From NCBI GenBank assembly GCA_031406795.1, contig JANOHV010000241.1, positions 1-13,126 on the forward strand: a stretch of DNA of 13,126 bases, in the 5' to 3' direction. This document shows, piece after piece, positions 1-8,434 of the stretch. Under the pieces are notes generated by a model that did no database searches, was not told the DNA's origin, and was given only the letters and a program-made list of their open reading frames with translations. Made by a program: the position numbers and the translations under genes. Origin of the DNA: DATDCY01 sp031406795 [NCBI: Candidatus Rokuibacteriota bacterium]. GTDB taxonomy: Bacteria > JAUVQV01. Numbering within the stretch: position 1 is the stretch's first letter; each line of letters starts with the position of its first letter.

Positions 1-1
1 C

Positions 2-727
2 GAGCTGACGCGCTTTCACCCGCGCAGTCCGTATGCCGTCGCCAAGGTCTACGCGTACTGGATCACGGTGAACTACCGCGAGAGCTACGGGCTTTTCGGC
101 TGCAACGGCATCCTCTTCAATCACGAGTCGCCCCGGCGCGGCGAGACCTTCGTCACGCGCAAGATCACCCGCGCGCTCGCCGCGATCCTCGCCGGGCGCC
201 AGCGCACGCTGCACCTGGGCAACCTGGACGCCAAGCGCGACTGGGGCTTCGCGCCGGACTACATCGTCTGCCAGTGGCAGATCCTGCAGCAGGACGCACC
301 CGACGACTTCGTGATCGGCACCGGCCAGACGCGCTCGGTTCGCGATTTCGTCGTCGAGGCCTTCACCTACGCGGGCGTCGAGCTGGAGTGGCGCGGCGCG
401 GGCACCGCGGAGGTGGGGCTGGTGCGCTCGCTCGATGCGCGCCGTGTGCCGGCTTCCGCCGGCCTCAAGCCCGGGGATGCGATCGTCCACATCGACCCGC
501 GCTACTTCCGCCCCGCCGAGGTCGACCACCTGCTCGCCGACCCCGCGAAGGCCAAGCGCCTGCTCTGCTGGGAGCCCAAGCTCGCCTTTCGCGAACTCGT
601 GCGCTGCATGAGCGACGCCGACCTGGAGGCCGCGGGCATCCCGCCGCCCGGCGAGGGGCTCGAGATCCTCGCGAAGCACGGCTACGAGTGGATCCTCAAC
701 CGCAAGGCGATCTCCGGGAACCGGTGA
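2..727 (+). CDS. gmd: GDP-mannose 4,6-dehydratase, 3' part (5' end outside window)
   Basis: This enzyme converts GDP-D-mannose to GDP-4-keto-6-deoxy-D-mannose, the precursor of GDP-fucose, GDP-rhamnose and GDP-perosamine, in the cytoplasm. The open frame runs in from the left edge, so the Rossmann nucleotide-binding N-terminus is missing. What is present is very characteristic: the SDR catalytic Tyr-x-x-x-Lys (Tyr codon 32-34, Lys codon 44-46) inside [13 protein letters not shown], then the substrate-binding block [19 protein letters not shown]. The C-terminal region with [12 protein letters not shown] is typical of the family. The stop is TGA at 725-727. A GTG at 68 could be mistaken for a start, but it lies after the catalytic Tyr. 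It is followed after 46 bases by cysC on the same strand and opens a nucleotide-sugar cluster. No reductase or epimerase partner that would fix the final sugar is visible here. Confidence 0.95.
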   Translation, partial: ELTRFHPRSPYAVAKVYAYWITVNYRESYGLFGCNGILFNHESPRRGETFVTRKITRALAAILAGRQRTLHLGNLDAKRDWGFAPDYIVCQWQILQQDAPDDFVIGTGQTRSVRDFVVEAFTYAGVELEWRGAGTAEVGLVRSLDARRVPASAGLKPGDAIVHIDPRYFRPAEVDHLLADPAKAKRLLCWEPKLAFRELVRCMSDADLEAAGIPPPGEGLEILAKHGYEWILNRKAISGNR

Positions 728-736
728 CATCGGGCA

Positions 737-757
737 GGGAGGGGCTTAACCCCTCCC
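737..757 (+). other. Intergenic hairpin between gmd and cysC
   Basis: GGGAGGGG (737-744) and CCCCTCCC (750-757) form a perfect 8-bp GC-rich stem with a 5-base loop, CTTAA. It lies between the gmd stop and the cysC ribosome binding site. No T-run follows, so it is not a standard intrinsic terminator. An mRNA-stability or processing element is a possible role (inference). Confidence 0.6.
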
Positions 758-773
758 GCCTTGGAAGGACGAC

Positions 774-1385
774 ATGACGGAAGACGACCGGAACCTGACC
801 TGGCACCCGCATCAGGTCACCAAGCAGGACCGCTGGCTGCGCAACTCGCACCGCTCCGCGCTCGTCTGGCTCACGGGGCTCTCCGCCTCTGGCAAATCGT
901 CGATCGCCAACGAACTGGAGCAGGCGCTGTTCGTGCGCCAGATCAACACCTTCGTGCTCGACGGCGACAACGTGCGCCATGGCCTGAACAGGGACCTGGG
1001 CTTCTCGCCGGAGCACCGCCGCGAGAACCTGCGGCGCGTCGGCGAGGTGGCCCGGCTGCTGGTCGACGCGGGGATCCTGACGATCGCGGCGTTCATCTCG
1101 CCCTACGTCGAAGAGCGCAACCGCATCCGCGGCCTCTTTGGCGAGGGGGAGTTCATCGAGACCTACGTGCGTTGTTCGATCGACATCTGCGAGCAGCGCG
1201 ACCCGAAGGGCCTCTACAAGAAGGCGCGTCGCGGCGAGGTGCTGGAGTTCACCGGCGTGTCGGCGCCCTACGAAGCACCCGAGGCGGCCGAGATCGTGCT
1301 GCCGACCGACGAATTGACGATCGCCCAGTCGGTCGAACGGATCATCGAGCACCTCGAACACCACCGCATCATCGTCGGCGACTAG
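774..1385 (+). CDS. cysC: Adenylylsulfate (APS) kinase
   Basis: It phosphorylates adenosine 5'-phosphosulfate with ATP to give PAPS, the universal sulfate donor, in the cytoplasm. The 203-residue protein is the normal length of a stand-alone CysC. Visible motifs are the P-loop GLSASGKS (residues 35-42), the DGDNVRHGLNRDLGFS block that binds APS (about 62-77), FISPY, the KGLYKKARRGEV segment and FTGVSAPYEAP. The ATG is preceded by GGAAGGA (763-769) at good spacing. It is not fused to or accompanied by cysN/cysD. Instead it sits between gmd and a UDP-glucuronate decarboxylase-like gene, all on one strand with short gaps. That context points to PAPS for sulfating a glycan rather than, or as well as, sulfate assimilation (inference). 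No sulfotransferase is visible in the window. Confidence 0.95.
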   Translation: MTEDDRNLTWHPHQVTKQDRWLRNSHRSALVWLTGLSASGKSSIANELEQALFVRQINTFVLDGDNVRHGLNRDLGFSPEHRRENLRRVGEVARLLVDAGILTIAAFISPYVEERNRIRGLFGEGEFIETYVRCSIDICEQRDPKGLYKKARRGEVLEFTGVSAPYEAPEAAEIVLPTDELTIAQSVERIIEHLEHHRIIVGD

Positions 1386-1419
1386 CAGGCAGCTGAAAAT
1401 GCATTTTGTGCTGCCTGCT
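1384..1419 (+). other. Long hairpin between cysC and the decarboxylase-like gene
   Basis: AGCAGGCAGC (1384-1393) pairs perfectly with GCTGCCTGCT (1410-1419). Between the arms is a self-complementary 12-base block, AAAATGCATTTT (1396-1407), flanked by 2-base mismatches. The left arm begins inside the cysC stop codon. No T-tract follows, so a Rho-independent terminator is unlikely. A stability, processing or protein-binding element is possible. Confidence 0.6.
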
Positions 1420-1456
1420 GCGGCCTTGCCGTTCGCAAAGCAGAAGGAGATAGTCC

Positions 1457-2407
1457 ATGAACCGTGTTTTGGTCACCGGCGGCGCCGGCTTTCTCGGCTC
1501 GCACCTCTGCGAGCGGCTCCTCGACGCCGGCAACGACGTGCTCTGCCTCGACAACTACTACACCGGCAGCAAGGCGAACATCGCTCACCTGCTGCCGAAC
1601 CCGCGCTTCGAGCTGCTGCGCCACGACGTCACGGCGCCGCTGCACGTGGAGGTCGACGAGATCTACAATCTCGCGTGCCCGGCCTCGCCGGTGCACTACC
1701 AGCACAACCCGGTGAAGACCACCAAGACCTCGGTCCACGGCGCGATCAACATGCTCGATCTCGCCGGCCGGCTCGGCGCGCGGATCCTGCAGGCCTCCAC
1801 GGGCGCCGTCTACGGCGACCCCCAGGTGCAGCCGCAGCCCGAGACCTACTGGGGGCACGTCAACCCGATCGGCTCGCTGTCGAGCCACGACGAGGGCAAG
1901 CGTTGCGCCGAGACGCTCTTCTTCGATTTCCACCGCCAGCTGAAGCTGCGCATCAAGGTGGCGCGGATCTTCAATACCTACGGCCCGCGCATGCACCCCG
2001 ACGACGGCCGCGTGGTCTCGAACTTCATCGTCCAGGCGCTGCGCGGCGACGACCTCACCGTCTACGGCGATGGCACGCAGACGCGCAGCTTCTGCTACGT
2101 GGACGATATGGTCGACGGCCTGGTCCGCCTGATGAACAGCCCGGATGCCTTCATCGGCCCGGTGAACCTCGGCAGCCCCGCCGAGTGCGCCACGCTGGGG
2201 CTGGCGCGCGAGGTGCTGGCGCTGACCGGCTCGTGCTCCGCGATCGTCCACCAGCCGCTGCCGCAGGACAACCCGCACCGGCGGGTTCCCGACATCACGC
2301 TGGCGAAGAAGGAGCTGCGCTGGGAGCCGCGGATAACCCTCGAGCAGGGGTTGGCGAAGACGGTAGACTATTTCCGCGGCTGCGGGGTTGATCCCCGCCC
2401 GGTTTGA
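1457..2407 (+). CDS. UDP-glucuronate decarboxylase (UDP-xylose synthase)-like SDR with altered active site
   Basis: By overall sequence this is an extended short-chain dehydrogenase of the UDP-glucuronate decarboxylase family, which makes UDP-xylose from UDP-glucuronate with bound NAD. Visible are the Rossmann motif GGAGFLG (8-14), [63 protein letters not shown] and [17 protein letters not shown]. The length of 316 residues is normal. The start has a strong site, GAAGGAG (1443-1449). The active site is abnormal: the family's Thr-Ser-Glu after AS reads Thr115-Gly116-Ala117, and the catalytic Tyr of YxxxK is His144, while Lys148 is kept. In characterised family members those Ser, Glu and Tyr residues act in oxidation and decarboxylation. 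It may therefore be inactive or have a changed reaction; the intact frame argues against simple decay. Confidence 0.85.
   Translation: MNRVLVTGGAGFLGSHLCERLLDAGNDVLCLDNYYTGSKANIAHLLPNPRFELLRHDVTAPLHVEVDEIYNLACPASPVHYQHNPVKTTKTSVHGAINMLDLAGRLGARILQASTGAVYGDPQVQPQPETYWGHVNPIGSLSSHDEGKRCAETLFFDFHRQLKLRIKVARIFNTYGPRMHPDDGRVVSNFIVQALRGDDLTVYGDGTQTRSFCYVDDMVDGLVRLMNSPDAFIGPVNLGSPAECATLGLAREVLALTGSCSAIVHQPLPQDNPHRRVPDITLAKKELRWEPRITLEQGLAKTVDYFRGCGVDPRPV
2382..2398 (+). other. Hairpin at the 3' end of the decarboxylase-like gene
   Basis: GCGGGG (2382-2387) and CCCCGC (2393-2398) form a perfect 6-bp stem with a 5-base loop, within the last codons of the upstream gene and 40 bases before the next start. 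It is the third hairpin found at a gene junction in this cluster. No T-run follows. Confidence 0.45.
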
Positions 2408-2437
2408 GGACGATTTAAAGGAAGAGAGGACCCGAGC

Positions 2438-3733
<1,296 letters not shown>

Positions 3734-3836
3734 ACGAGCAGGCCTACGGGAGCAGCTTCGAGCAGCCGCAACTCGTGTCCCTCCAGGGGCGGTTCGTGCC
3801 GACCAGCCGGCGTTCTCGGGGAACCCCCGCCACCGC

Positions 3837-3980
3837 GGACGTCTTTCGGAGTTGACCCGCGTGCGCGAGGCCCTCGTCGATTCGTTTGTCTTCGACAACC
3901 GTTACGGCTCCACGGATGAGTCCTGGCGTCGATATTTCCACGCATTCACCTACGCCGCCGTGCTGCGAAGGGGGCGGTGA
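3837..3980 (+). pseudogene. C-terminal half of a small helical protein (same family as the gene at 12348)
   Basis: The frame from about 3837 to the TGA at 3978-3980 reads LSELTRVREALVD, then FDNRYGSTDESWRRYFHAF and a short tail. I recognise this as the C-terminal half of a small hypothetical-protein family of about 105-115 residues whose N-terminal half matches the gene at 12348. No start codon or N-terminal half precedes it: the 100 bases after the dehydrogenase stop carry no recognisable part of it. It is therefore a 5'-truncated relic. The PIN-domain fragment follows immediately, so two unrelated fragments are juxtaposed. The family link comes from memory of the family pattern and should be treated as moderately supported. 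Confidence 0.55.
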
Positions 3981-4305
3981 GATCCTGAGCAGGAGCGAGG
4001 TGTGCGTACCCAAGATCGTCATCGCCGAACTGATCCAGGGCGCACACTCCGAAAAGGACCTGAAGACGATCCGTGAGTTTCTTGACGCATTCACGATCCT
4101 CGTCGAAGGGGAGGACACCTGGATCGATTCCGGGACGCTTTCCTATGCCCTGAAAAAGAAAGGCCGGACCGTCAACCTGGCGGACTGCTACATCGCGACC
4201 CTGGCAAAAGAGAGCGGCTGTTCAATCCTGACCCTGGACAGGCACTTCAACGATATCAAGTACGTCACGGACGTCAAGCTCGTTGCTGTGGGCATACCAT
4301 CATGA
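3981..4305 (+). pseudogene. PIN-domain (VapC-like) toxin, 5'-truncated
   Basis: The frame reads VCVPKIVIAELIQGAHSEKD, then EDTWIDSGTLSYALKKKG, LADCYIATLAKESGC and LTLDRHFNDI, ending at TGA 4303-4305. This is the C-terminal three quarters of a VapC-type PIN ribonuclease, with the conserved Glu of AELIQG and the later acidic residues of LADCYIA and TLDRHF. The first strand with the essential N-terminal Asp (hhDTS) is absent. The in-frame residues upstream, from 3886, are low-complexity and overlap another relic in a different frame. It should be non-functional as a nuclease. No VapB antitoxin is next to it. A HEPN fragment follows directly after its stop, in the same frame. Confidence 0.7.
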
Positions 4306-4422
4306 CTGACGCAACAGGGGCTCATCACCGATGGCGAGGGGTGGATGGAAATGATCAAGAGCCGCGACCAGAGTTCACACACGTACAACCAGAACTGGAG
4401 AGTGCTGAGTACAGACTCATAG
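4306..4422 (+). pseudogene. HEPN-domain fragment (HI0074/HepT-like), C-terminal portion
   Basis: Directly after the PIN stop, 38 codons read LTQQGLITDGEGWMEMIKSR, then DQSSHTYNQNW, ending at TAG 4420-4422. This matches the region around the HEPN active motif of nucleotidyltransferase substrate-binding proteins (the HI0074/HepT family). There, an Arg-x4-6-His motif, here R-DQSS-H, followed by TYN, is the ribonuclease or AMPylation-target site. The motif itself is intact, but the N-terminal helices, the partner MNT nucleotidyltransferase and the C-terminal end are missing. It is too short to fold as a HEPN domain and is taken as a relic. Confidence 0.6.
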
Positions 4423-4423
4423 G

Positions 4424-5096
4424 TCAAGCCGCGTTCTCTGCAAAATCCGCCGCATCATTTTGACGCCGATAGTGGTCAAGGAATTTCTTCTGGGTCGAGT
4501 CGTATGCGCAATCCGTGAAAAATAGCGGGAGGTCTGCGCGTAGGGCATGAGCGACGACGAGCTCTGAAGGCGGCCGTTGCGGATTCATGGTCCGCAGCCA
4601 GCTGCGGAAGCGATTCCAGACGATTGTCGCGTGATTGAGCGCCAGGTGCAGGAGCAGGCCTTGAGCGATGCACCCGAGTTGAAGATAGACGTGGTAGGCG
4701 GTGATCTTGCGCTGGACATCGGCGCGATATTCTTTGCATTTACGGTGCATGCAGATCCAGGCAGCGAAAGTGCAGCGTCACGTTGTTCTCGCCGTAGACC
4801 GGGCTGGGCGCGCTGACGAACTCTCCGGCATCATGGAAAAGATCCTTGAGCCGGACCTTGGCGCCGTAGCGTCGGGGCCGGCCCCGGTGGAGCGAATGCC
4901 CCATGATGTACTCGGGCTTGGTATTGCCTGAGCAGACCTGATGCAGCAGCTTGACCCCAGGCATCTTGCGGCCTTCTTTGGGAGCCTTGATCCCGTCAGC
5001 CAGACAGACCAGGTGGTCCCCGGCCATCACGGGGTGGAAGAGCTTGAGCGCAAGAGTCAGCCAGTTGTCACTCTCCAGTAATATGTTTCTATTCAC
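4424..5096 (-). pseudogene. DDE transposase relic with two internal deletions
   Basis: On the minus strand the N-terminal part reads DNWLTLALKLFHPVMAGDH, LVCLADGIKAPKEGRKMPGV, KLLHQ and TKPEYIMGHS. It then jumps near 4892 to RGRPRRYGAKVRLKDLF and SAPSPVYGENNVTLHFRCLD. Near 4750 it jumps again, with a frame change, to HRKCKEYRADVQRKITAYH, LQLGCIAQGLLLHLALNH and SWLRTMNPQRPPSELVVAHA, with a stop at 4424-4426. This order matches a DDE (IS4/IS701-like) transposase family, but the segments containing most catalytic residues are missing at both joints, and the N-terminus is truncated near 5080. I could not see terminal inverted repeats or target duplications. The exact IS family is not assigned. 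Confidence 0.7.
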
Positions 5097-5281
5097 TTAT
5101 TTATTCTCGTGCAAGCGTTTTCATGACCAAGGAGCATGGGTATTCAACCTAGCTATCGACGTTTCACGTCACCAGATGCGAAACTTTTTGTCACTCTGTC
5201 GCACTCCTCGCATTTCCACAACCGTCCGAGAGCCACTTCGCCTTGACAGACCTCTTCCTTGCTCGGAGAATCGCCGCCACC

Positions 5282-7027
5282 ATGCGCGAGAGGACGAATA
5301 AAACTACTACACTGCTCCTCGCCGTAACCCTTGCCTTGATCGCGATCCTGCCGTTCGCCCAGTCCGTGCGCCACCCCTTCCTCGCGTTCGACGACGACAC
5401 GTTCGTCACCGAAAATCCCGCCGTGCGCGACGGATTGACGGCGGCTGGCCTGTCCTGGGCCTTCACCTCCTCATATGCCGCAAACTGGCAGCCGCTGGCC
5501 TGGATCTCGCACATGGCGGACGTCGAACTCTACGGCCTCGATCCGGCCGGGCACCACGGCACGAATCTCGCTCTCCACGGGCTGAACGCCGCCCTCCTGT
5601 TCCTCCTGCTGCTGCGCTTGACCGGCGCCAGGAGCCGCAGCTTCGTGGCGGCGGCGCTCTTCGCCATCCATCCCTTGCGCGTGGAGTCGGTGATGTGGGT
5701 GGCGCAACGCAACAACCTGCTCGGCGCGTCGTTCGGCCTTCTCAGCATCCTTGCCTACGCCCGCTACACCGCCCGGCCGACGCCCGGCCGCTTCGCGATG
5801 GTGCTGGTCTGGTTTGTCTCCGGCCTGCTCTCCAAGCCGATCATCCTGACGCTGCCTTTCGTGTTTTTCCTGCTGGATTACTGGCCCCTCGATCGCAGCC
5901 GCCTCCCCTCGACGCCCCCGCGCCGCGGTGGGAAGCCGCTCTTCGAGAAACTGCCCTTTGTCGCTCTGGCCTGCGGTTCCGCGATCGTCACGTACCTCGC
6001 CCAGAGCCGGGGTCATGCCGTGGCGGCACTGGCCACCGTCCCCCTCGAGTGGCGGGTGTCCAACGCCGTCCTCGCATACGCGCGCTATCTCTTCCACATC
6101 GTCTGGCCCGTTGATCTCGTCGTCCTTTACCCGTATCCGGCCGGTCATTTTTCGCTTCCTGCAACGGCCCTCGCCCTGCTCCTGCTGGTGGCCCTCGGGG
6201 CCTGGGCCGTGCGCGTCCGCAATCGATGGCCCGCCGCGCTCGTGGGCTGGTTCTGGTTTCTCGGGATGTTCGTGCCGATGATCGGCGTCGTCCAGGCGGG
6301 CTCGCAGAGCATGGCGGACCGCTACACGTACTGGCCCGCGATCGGTCTCGCGGTAGCCGCCGTCTGGCTGGCGGGGGACGCCGCGGCCGCCCATGGGGTG
6401 CGCGGCGGCGTTCGCGCCGCGTTCGCGGGCACTGTGCTCCTGGCGTGCGGTGTCCAGTCCGCGCGCCTGGCCGCCACGTGGAACAGCGACCTGTCTCTCT
6501 TCGGGAGGGCGGCGGCGCTGACCGGGGAGAACTTCATTGCCGAGCTGAACTACGGCGCGGCGCTCGCCCGGGCGGGCCGGACTGAAGAGGCCCTGGTGCG
6601 CTATCGCCGCGCCATCTCCTTCAATCCCCGCTTTGCGGAGGCTCACTTCAACCTCGCCGTCAATCTGGACCGGCTCGGCCGCGCCGCGGACGCCCGCTCC
6701 GCCTACCTCGAAGCCCTCCGCTGCGATCCCCGCCACGCGGCGGCCCAGAACAATCTGGGCCGGCTGTCTGCCCGCCAGGGAAGGGCCGAGGAAGCCATCG
6801 CGTACTTCAGGGAGGCTCTGAAAAACAACCCGAACCTGATCCCGGCCCACATCAGCCTCGGCTTCGTGCTGGCGCGGCTGGGCAGAGACGAAGAGGCGGC
6901 CGGGCATTTCCGCACCGTCCTGCGGCTCCAACCCGGCAACAACGCCGTCCGGTCGGAGCTGCAGCGGCTCGAAGCCGAGCCCCCGCCTTCCCTGCGCGAC
7001 CGGGCGTCGACCACGGGGCCTCGTTGA
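5282..7027 (+). CDS. TMTC-like polytopic membrane protein with C-terminal TPR repeats (putative GT-C glycosyltransferase)
   Basis: The first hydrophobic segment (about residues 10-27) is followed by an acidic loop, FLAFDDDTFVTENP (Asp37-39), as in GT-C type enzymes. IHPLRVESVMWVAQRNNLLG is the hallmark block of TMTC-like proteins. About nine or ten further hydrophobic segments follow, including VSGLLSKPIILTLPFVFFLL and the ADRYTYWP loop. From about residue 416 there are four TPR units (NYGAALARAGRTEEALVRYR, NLAVNLDRLGRAADARSAY, NLGRLSARQGRAEEAIAYF, SLGFVLARLGRDEEAAGHF). Eukaryotic TMTC proteins are O-mannosyltransferases; the bacterial acceptor and donor are unknown. The ATG at 5282 is preferred because it begins just before the signal-anchor; an in-frame TTG at 5243 is possible, and the ribosome site is weak for both. 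It lies between IS debris and a convergent hydrolase fragment 13 bases away. Confidence 0.82.
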   Translation: MRERTNKTTTLLLAVTLALIAILPFAQSVRHPFLAFDDDTFVTENPAVRDGLTAAGLSWAFTSSYAANWQPLAWISHMADVELYGLDPAGHHGTNLALHGLNAALLFLLLLRLTGARSRSFVAAALFAIHPLRVESVMWVAQRNNLLGASFGLLSILAYARYTARPTPGRFAMVLVWFVSGLLSKPIILTLPFVFFLLDYWPLDRSRLPSTPPRRGGKPLFEKLPFVALACGSAIVTYLAQSRGHAVAALATVPLEWRVSNAVLAYARYLFHIVWPVDLVVLYPYPAGHFSLPATALALLLLVALGAWAVRVRNRWPAALVGWFWFLGMFVPMIGVVQAGSQSMADRYTYWPAIGLAVAAVWLAGDAAAAHGVRGGVRAAFAGTVLLACGVQSARLAATWNSDLSLFGRAAALTGENFIAELNYGAALARAGRTEEALVRYRRAISFNPRFAEAHFNLAVNLDRLGRAADARSAYLEALRCDPRHAAAQNNLGRLSARQGRAEEAIAYFREALKNNPNLIPAHISLGFVLARLGRDEEAAGHFRTVLRLQPGNNAVRSELQRLEAEPPPSLRDRASTTGPR

Positions 7028-7040
7028 CAGCCGGGGTCAC

Positions 7041-7636
7041 TCAGCGGCGCGTCAGGGCGGCGACGAGGGCGCTGATTTCGGGATACACGAGGCGGGCCTG
7101 CTGCTGCTCCCCCCGGAGGTTTGGATGGACGGCATCCACAAACAGTTCCCGCGCCCGCATGCCGTCATAGAGGTCGATCACCACGACACCCGCCTCCTTC
7201 CCGATGTCCCGGATAATCTGGTTGTTTCGCTTGTGCGCGGCAACGCTCCCCCGGTAAAAGGGGGTCGTCACCGTTTCCCAATCCGGATTCAGCGGTTGCG
7301 TGAACAACACCGTAACGGCGCCGATGTTTTTGGCCAGCGACACGACGGTCCCGAGATTTCTCCGGAAATATTTTCCCGTGGCTTGCGCTGCGTTGCGCAG
7401 GGATTCGTCGTCGTCCGGGTGGGGGTATTGCATGGCGGTCATCAAATCGCCCGGAAGATACTTGTTGACGGACATCGCCAGAAAGCCCGCCACCCTGAGG
7501 GTGTAGCTTTTCCTCATGCCGGCCTTCGCGAATTCGGGGAGTTGCCGAACATTCCATGAGAATCTGAAGAAGGTGTGCGCCTCACGGTCGCGGCCCTGCT
7601 CAATGCCATTGTCGAGCGGCGCATGGCAATGTATAT
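7041..7636 (-). pseudogene. SGNH/GDSL-type hydrolase, N-terminally truncated
   Basis: The minus-strand frame is open from about 7636 to the TGA at 7041-7043. It reads LDNGIEQGRDREAHTFFRFS, WNVRQLPEFAKAG, then YTLRVAGFLAMSVNKYLPGD, a central VVSLAKNIGAVTVLFTQPLN and the C-terminal FVDAVHPNLRGEQQQA. The Asp (7134-7136) and His (7125-7127) of DAVH fit the block V catalytic dyad of SGNH hydrolases. The block I Gly-Asp-Ser nucleophile region is not found, and the homologous frame fades near 7640, exactly where the vapB promoter begins. An ATG at 7517 would give a 158-residue product still lacking the nucleophile. It is read as a truncated gene. Such enzymes often deacylate or acylate glycans or lipids, which would suit the adjacent TMTC-like gene, but the link is speculative. 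Confidence 0.65.
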
Positions 7637-7657
7637 TGGCAATATCAATGGAGGGAG
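7609..7657 (+). promoter_or_regulatory. vapBC promoter, operator repeats and ribosome site
   Basis: TTGTCG (7609-7614) and TATATT (7632-7637) are spaced 17 bases, a good sigma70-type promoter. The heptamer TGGCAAT occurs twice, at 7624-7630 and 7637-7643, one on each side of the -10. This is a plausible site for AbrB/VapB autorepression. GAGGGAG (7651-7657) lies 6 bases before the ATG at 7664 and abuts the alternative ATG at 7658, favouring 7664 as the start. Confidence 0.5.
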
Positions 7658-7663
7658 ATGCAT

Positions 7664-7927
7664 ATGAGAACAGCCATAGATCGATTTGGGCGGGTTGTGA
7701 TACCGAAATCCATGCGCGAGCGGCTTGGTCTGCGGGCCGGGACAGCCATAGAGATCGAGGAGGACGGCAACCGCATTTCCCTGAGGGCTGTTGAAAACGT
7801 ATCGTTTCTGGCGATGAAGGAGGGCATCCTCGTCTTCATCGGTGAGGCGACGGGTGACATCGAGGCCGCCGTTGCCGCCGACCGCACGGACCGTGCGCTC
7901 CACATTGGCGGGGCGTCTTCCCGGTGA
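7664..7927 (+). CDS. vapB: AbrB/MazE-type antitoxin (VapB)
   Basis: An 87-residue DNA-binding antitoxin that would bind and neutralise the VapC product and autorepress the operon. The N-terminal swapped-hairpin (AbrB/SpoVT) domain is clear: MRTAIDRFGRVVIPKSMRER, LGLRAGTAIEIEEDG and ISLRAVE (about residues 1-46). The remaining 40 residues are the toxin-binding tail. The start at 7664 is chosen over the ATG at 7658 because of its spacing to GAGGGAG. Its TGA (7925-7927) overlaps the GTG of vapC by four bases (GTGA), so translation is coupled. The upstream promoter sits in the truncated end of the minus-strand hydrolase relic, as if the module arrived by insertion or deletion there. Confidence 0.9.
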   Translation: MRTAIDRFGRVVIPKSMRERLGLRAGTAIEIEEDGNRISLRAVENVSFLAMKEGILVFIGEATGDIEAAVAADRTDRALHIGGASSR

Positions 7928-8358
7928 AGGTCTTCTTCGACACCTCGGTCCTGGTTGCCGCCTACGTGCCCGCGCATCCCCGCCACGAGCGGGCGTTCGC
8001 CCGGGTGCGCCGGGCGCTCTTTGGCGAGGACCGGCTGCTGACGTCCTCCCACAACCTGGCAGAGGTCTACTCCGTCCTGACGACGCTGCCGCTCAGCCCG
8101 CGTATTCCACCATCTGCCGCGGCCCGCATCATCCGCGAAAACCTCGAGTTGCACGCCGAGATCATGCCCGTCACCGTGGCCGATTATCGTGACGTGGTGC
8201 GGCACCTCGGGGACGCAGGCCTGGCGGGAGGGATCGTCTACGACGCCCTGTCCTTCCGCGTGGCCATGCTGGCCGGAGCAGAAGTGCTGCTGACGTTCAA
8301 CCCGAGGGACTTTCGCCGCCTCTGGCCCGACTCGGGAATCAGGATCGAGGAGCCCTAG
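7924..8358 (+). CDS. vapC: VapC-type PIN-domain toxin
   Basis: A 144-residue PIN-domain endoribonuclease, the toxin of the pair. The metal-binding acidic residues expected for the fold are all visible: Asp6 in KVFFDTSVL, Glu47 in SHNLAEVYS, Asp107 in IVYDALSF, and the terminal block FNPRDFRRL (Asn126, Asp129). The length is normal, and no frameshift or stop interrupts it, in contrast with the PIN relic at 3981. It starts at GTG 7924, overlapping the vapB stop, with no ribosome site of its own. VapC toxins usually cleave tRNA or the rRNA sarcin-ricin loop; the target here cannot be predicted. Confidence 0.92.
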   Translation: MKVFFDTSVLVAAYVPAHPRHERAFARVRRALFGEDRLLTSSHNLAEVYSVLTTLPLSPRIPPSAAARIIRENLELHAEIMPVTVADYRDVVRHLGDAGLAGGIVYDALSFRVAMLAGAEVLLTFNPRDFRRLWPDSGIRIEEP

Positions 8359-8434
8359 CGGTTTTCGATATGTTCCGTCAAACCGGGGAATCCGCAGCTT
8401 CGCCCGGGGGTGGGACCCGCTGGTTCTCATCCAG

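Noticed and set aside
5471-6931. 486-codon open frame on the minus strand
   Set aside because: Antisense to the TMTC-like gene, with low-complexity charged composition and no recognisable domain.
8359-8385. CGGTTT/AAACCG inverted repeat after vapC as a terminator
   Set aside because: The stem is only 6 bp with a 15-base loop and no T-run.
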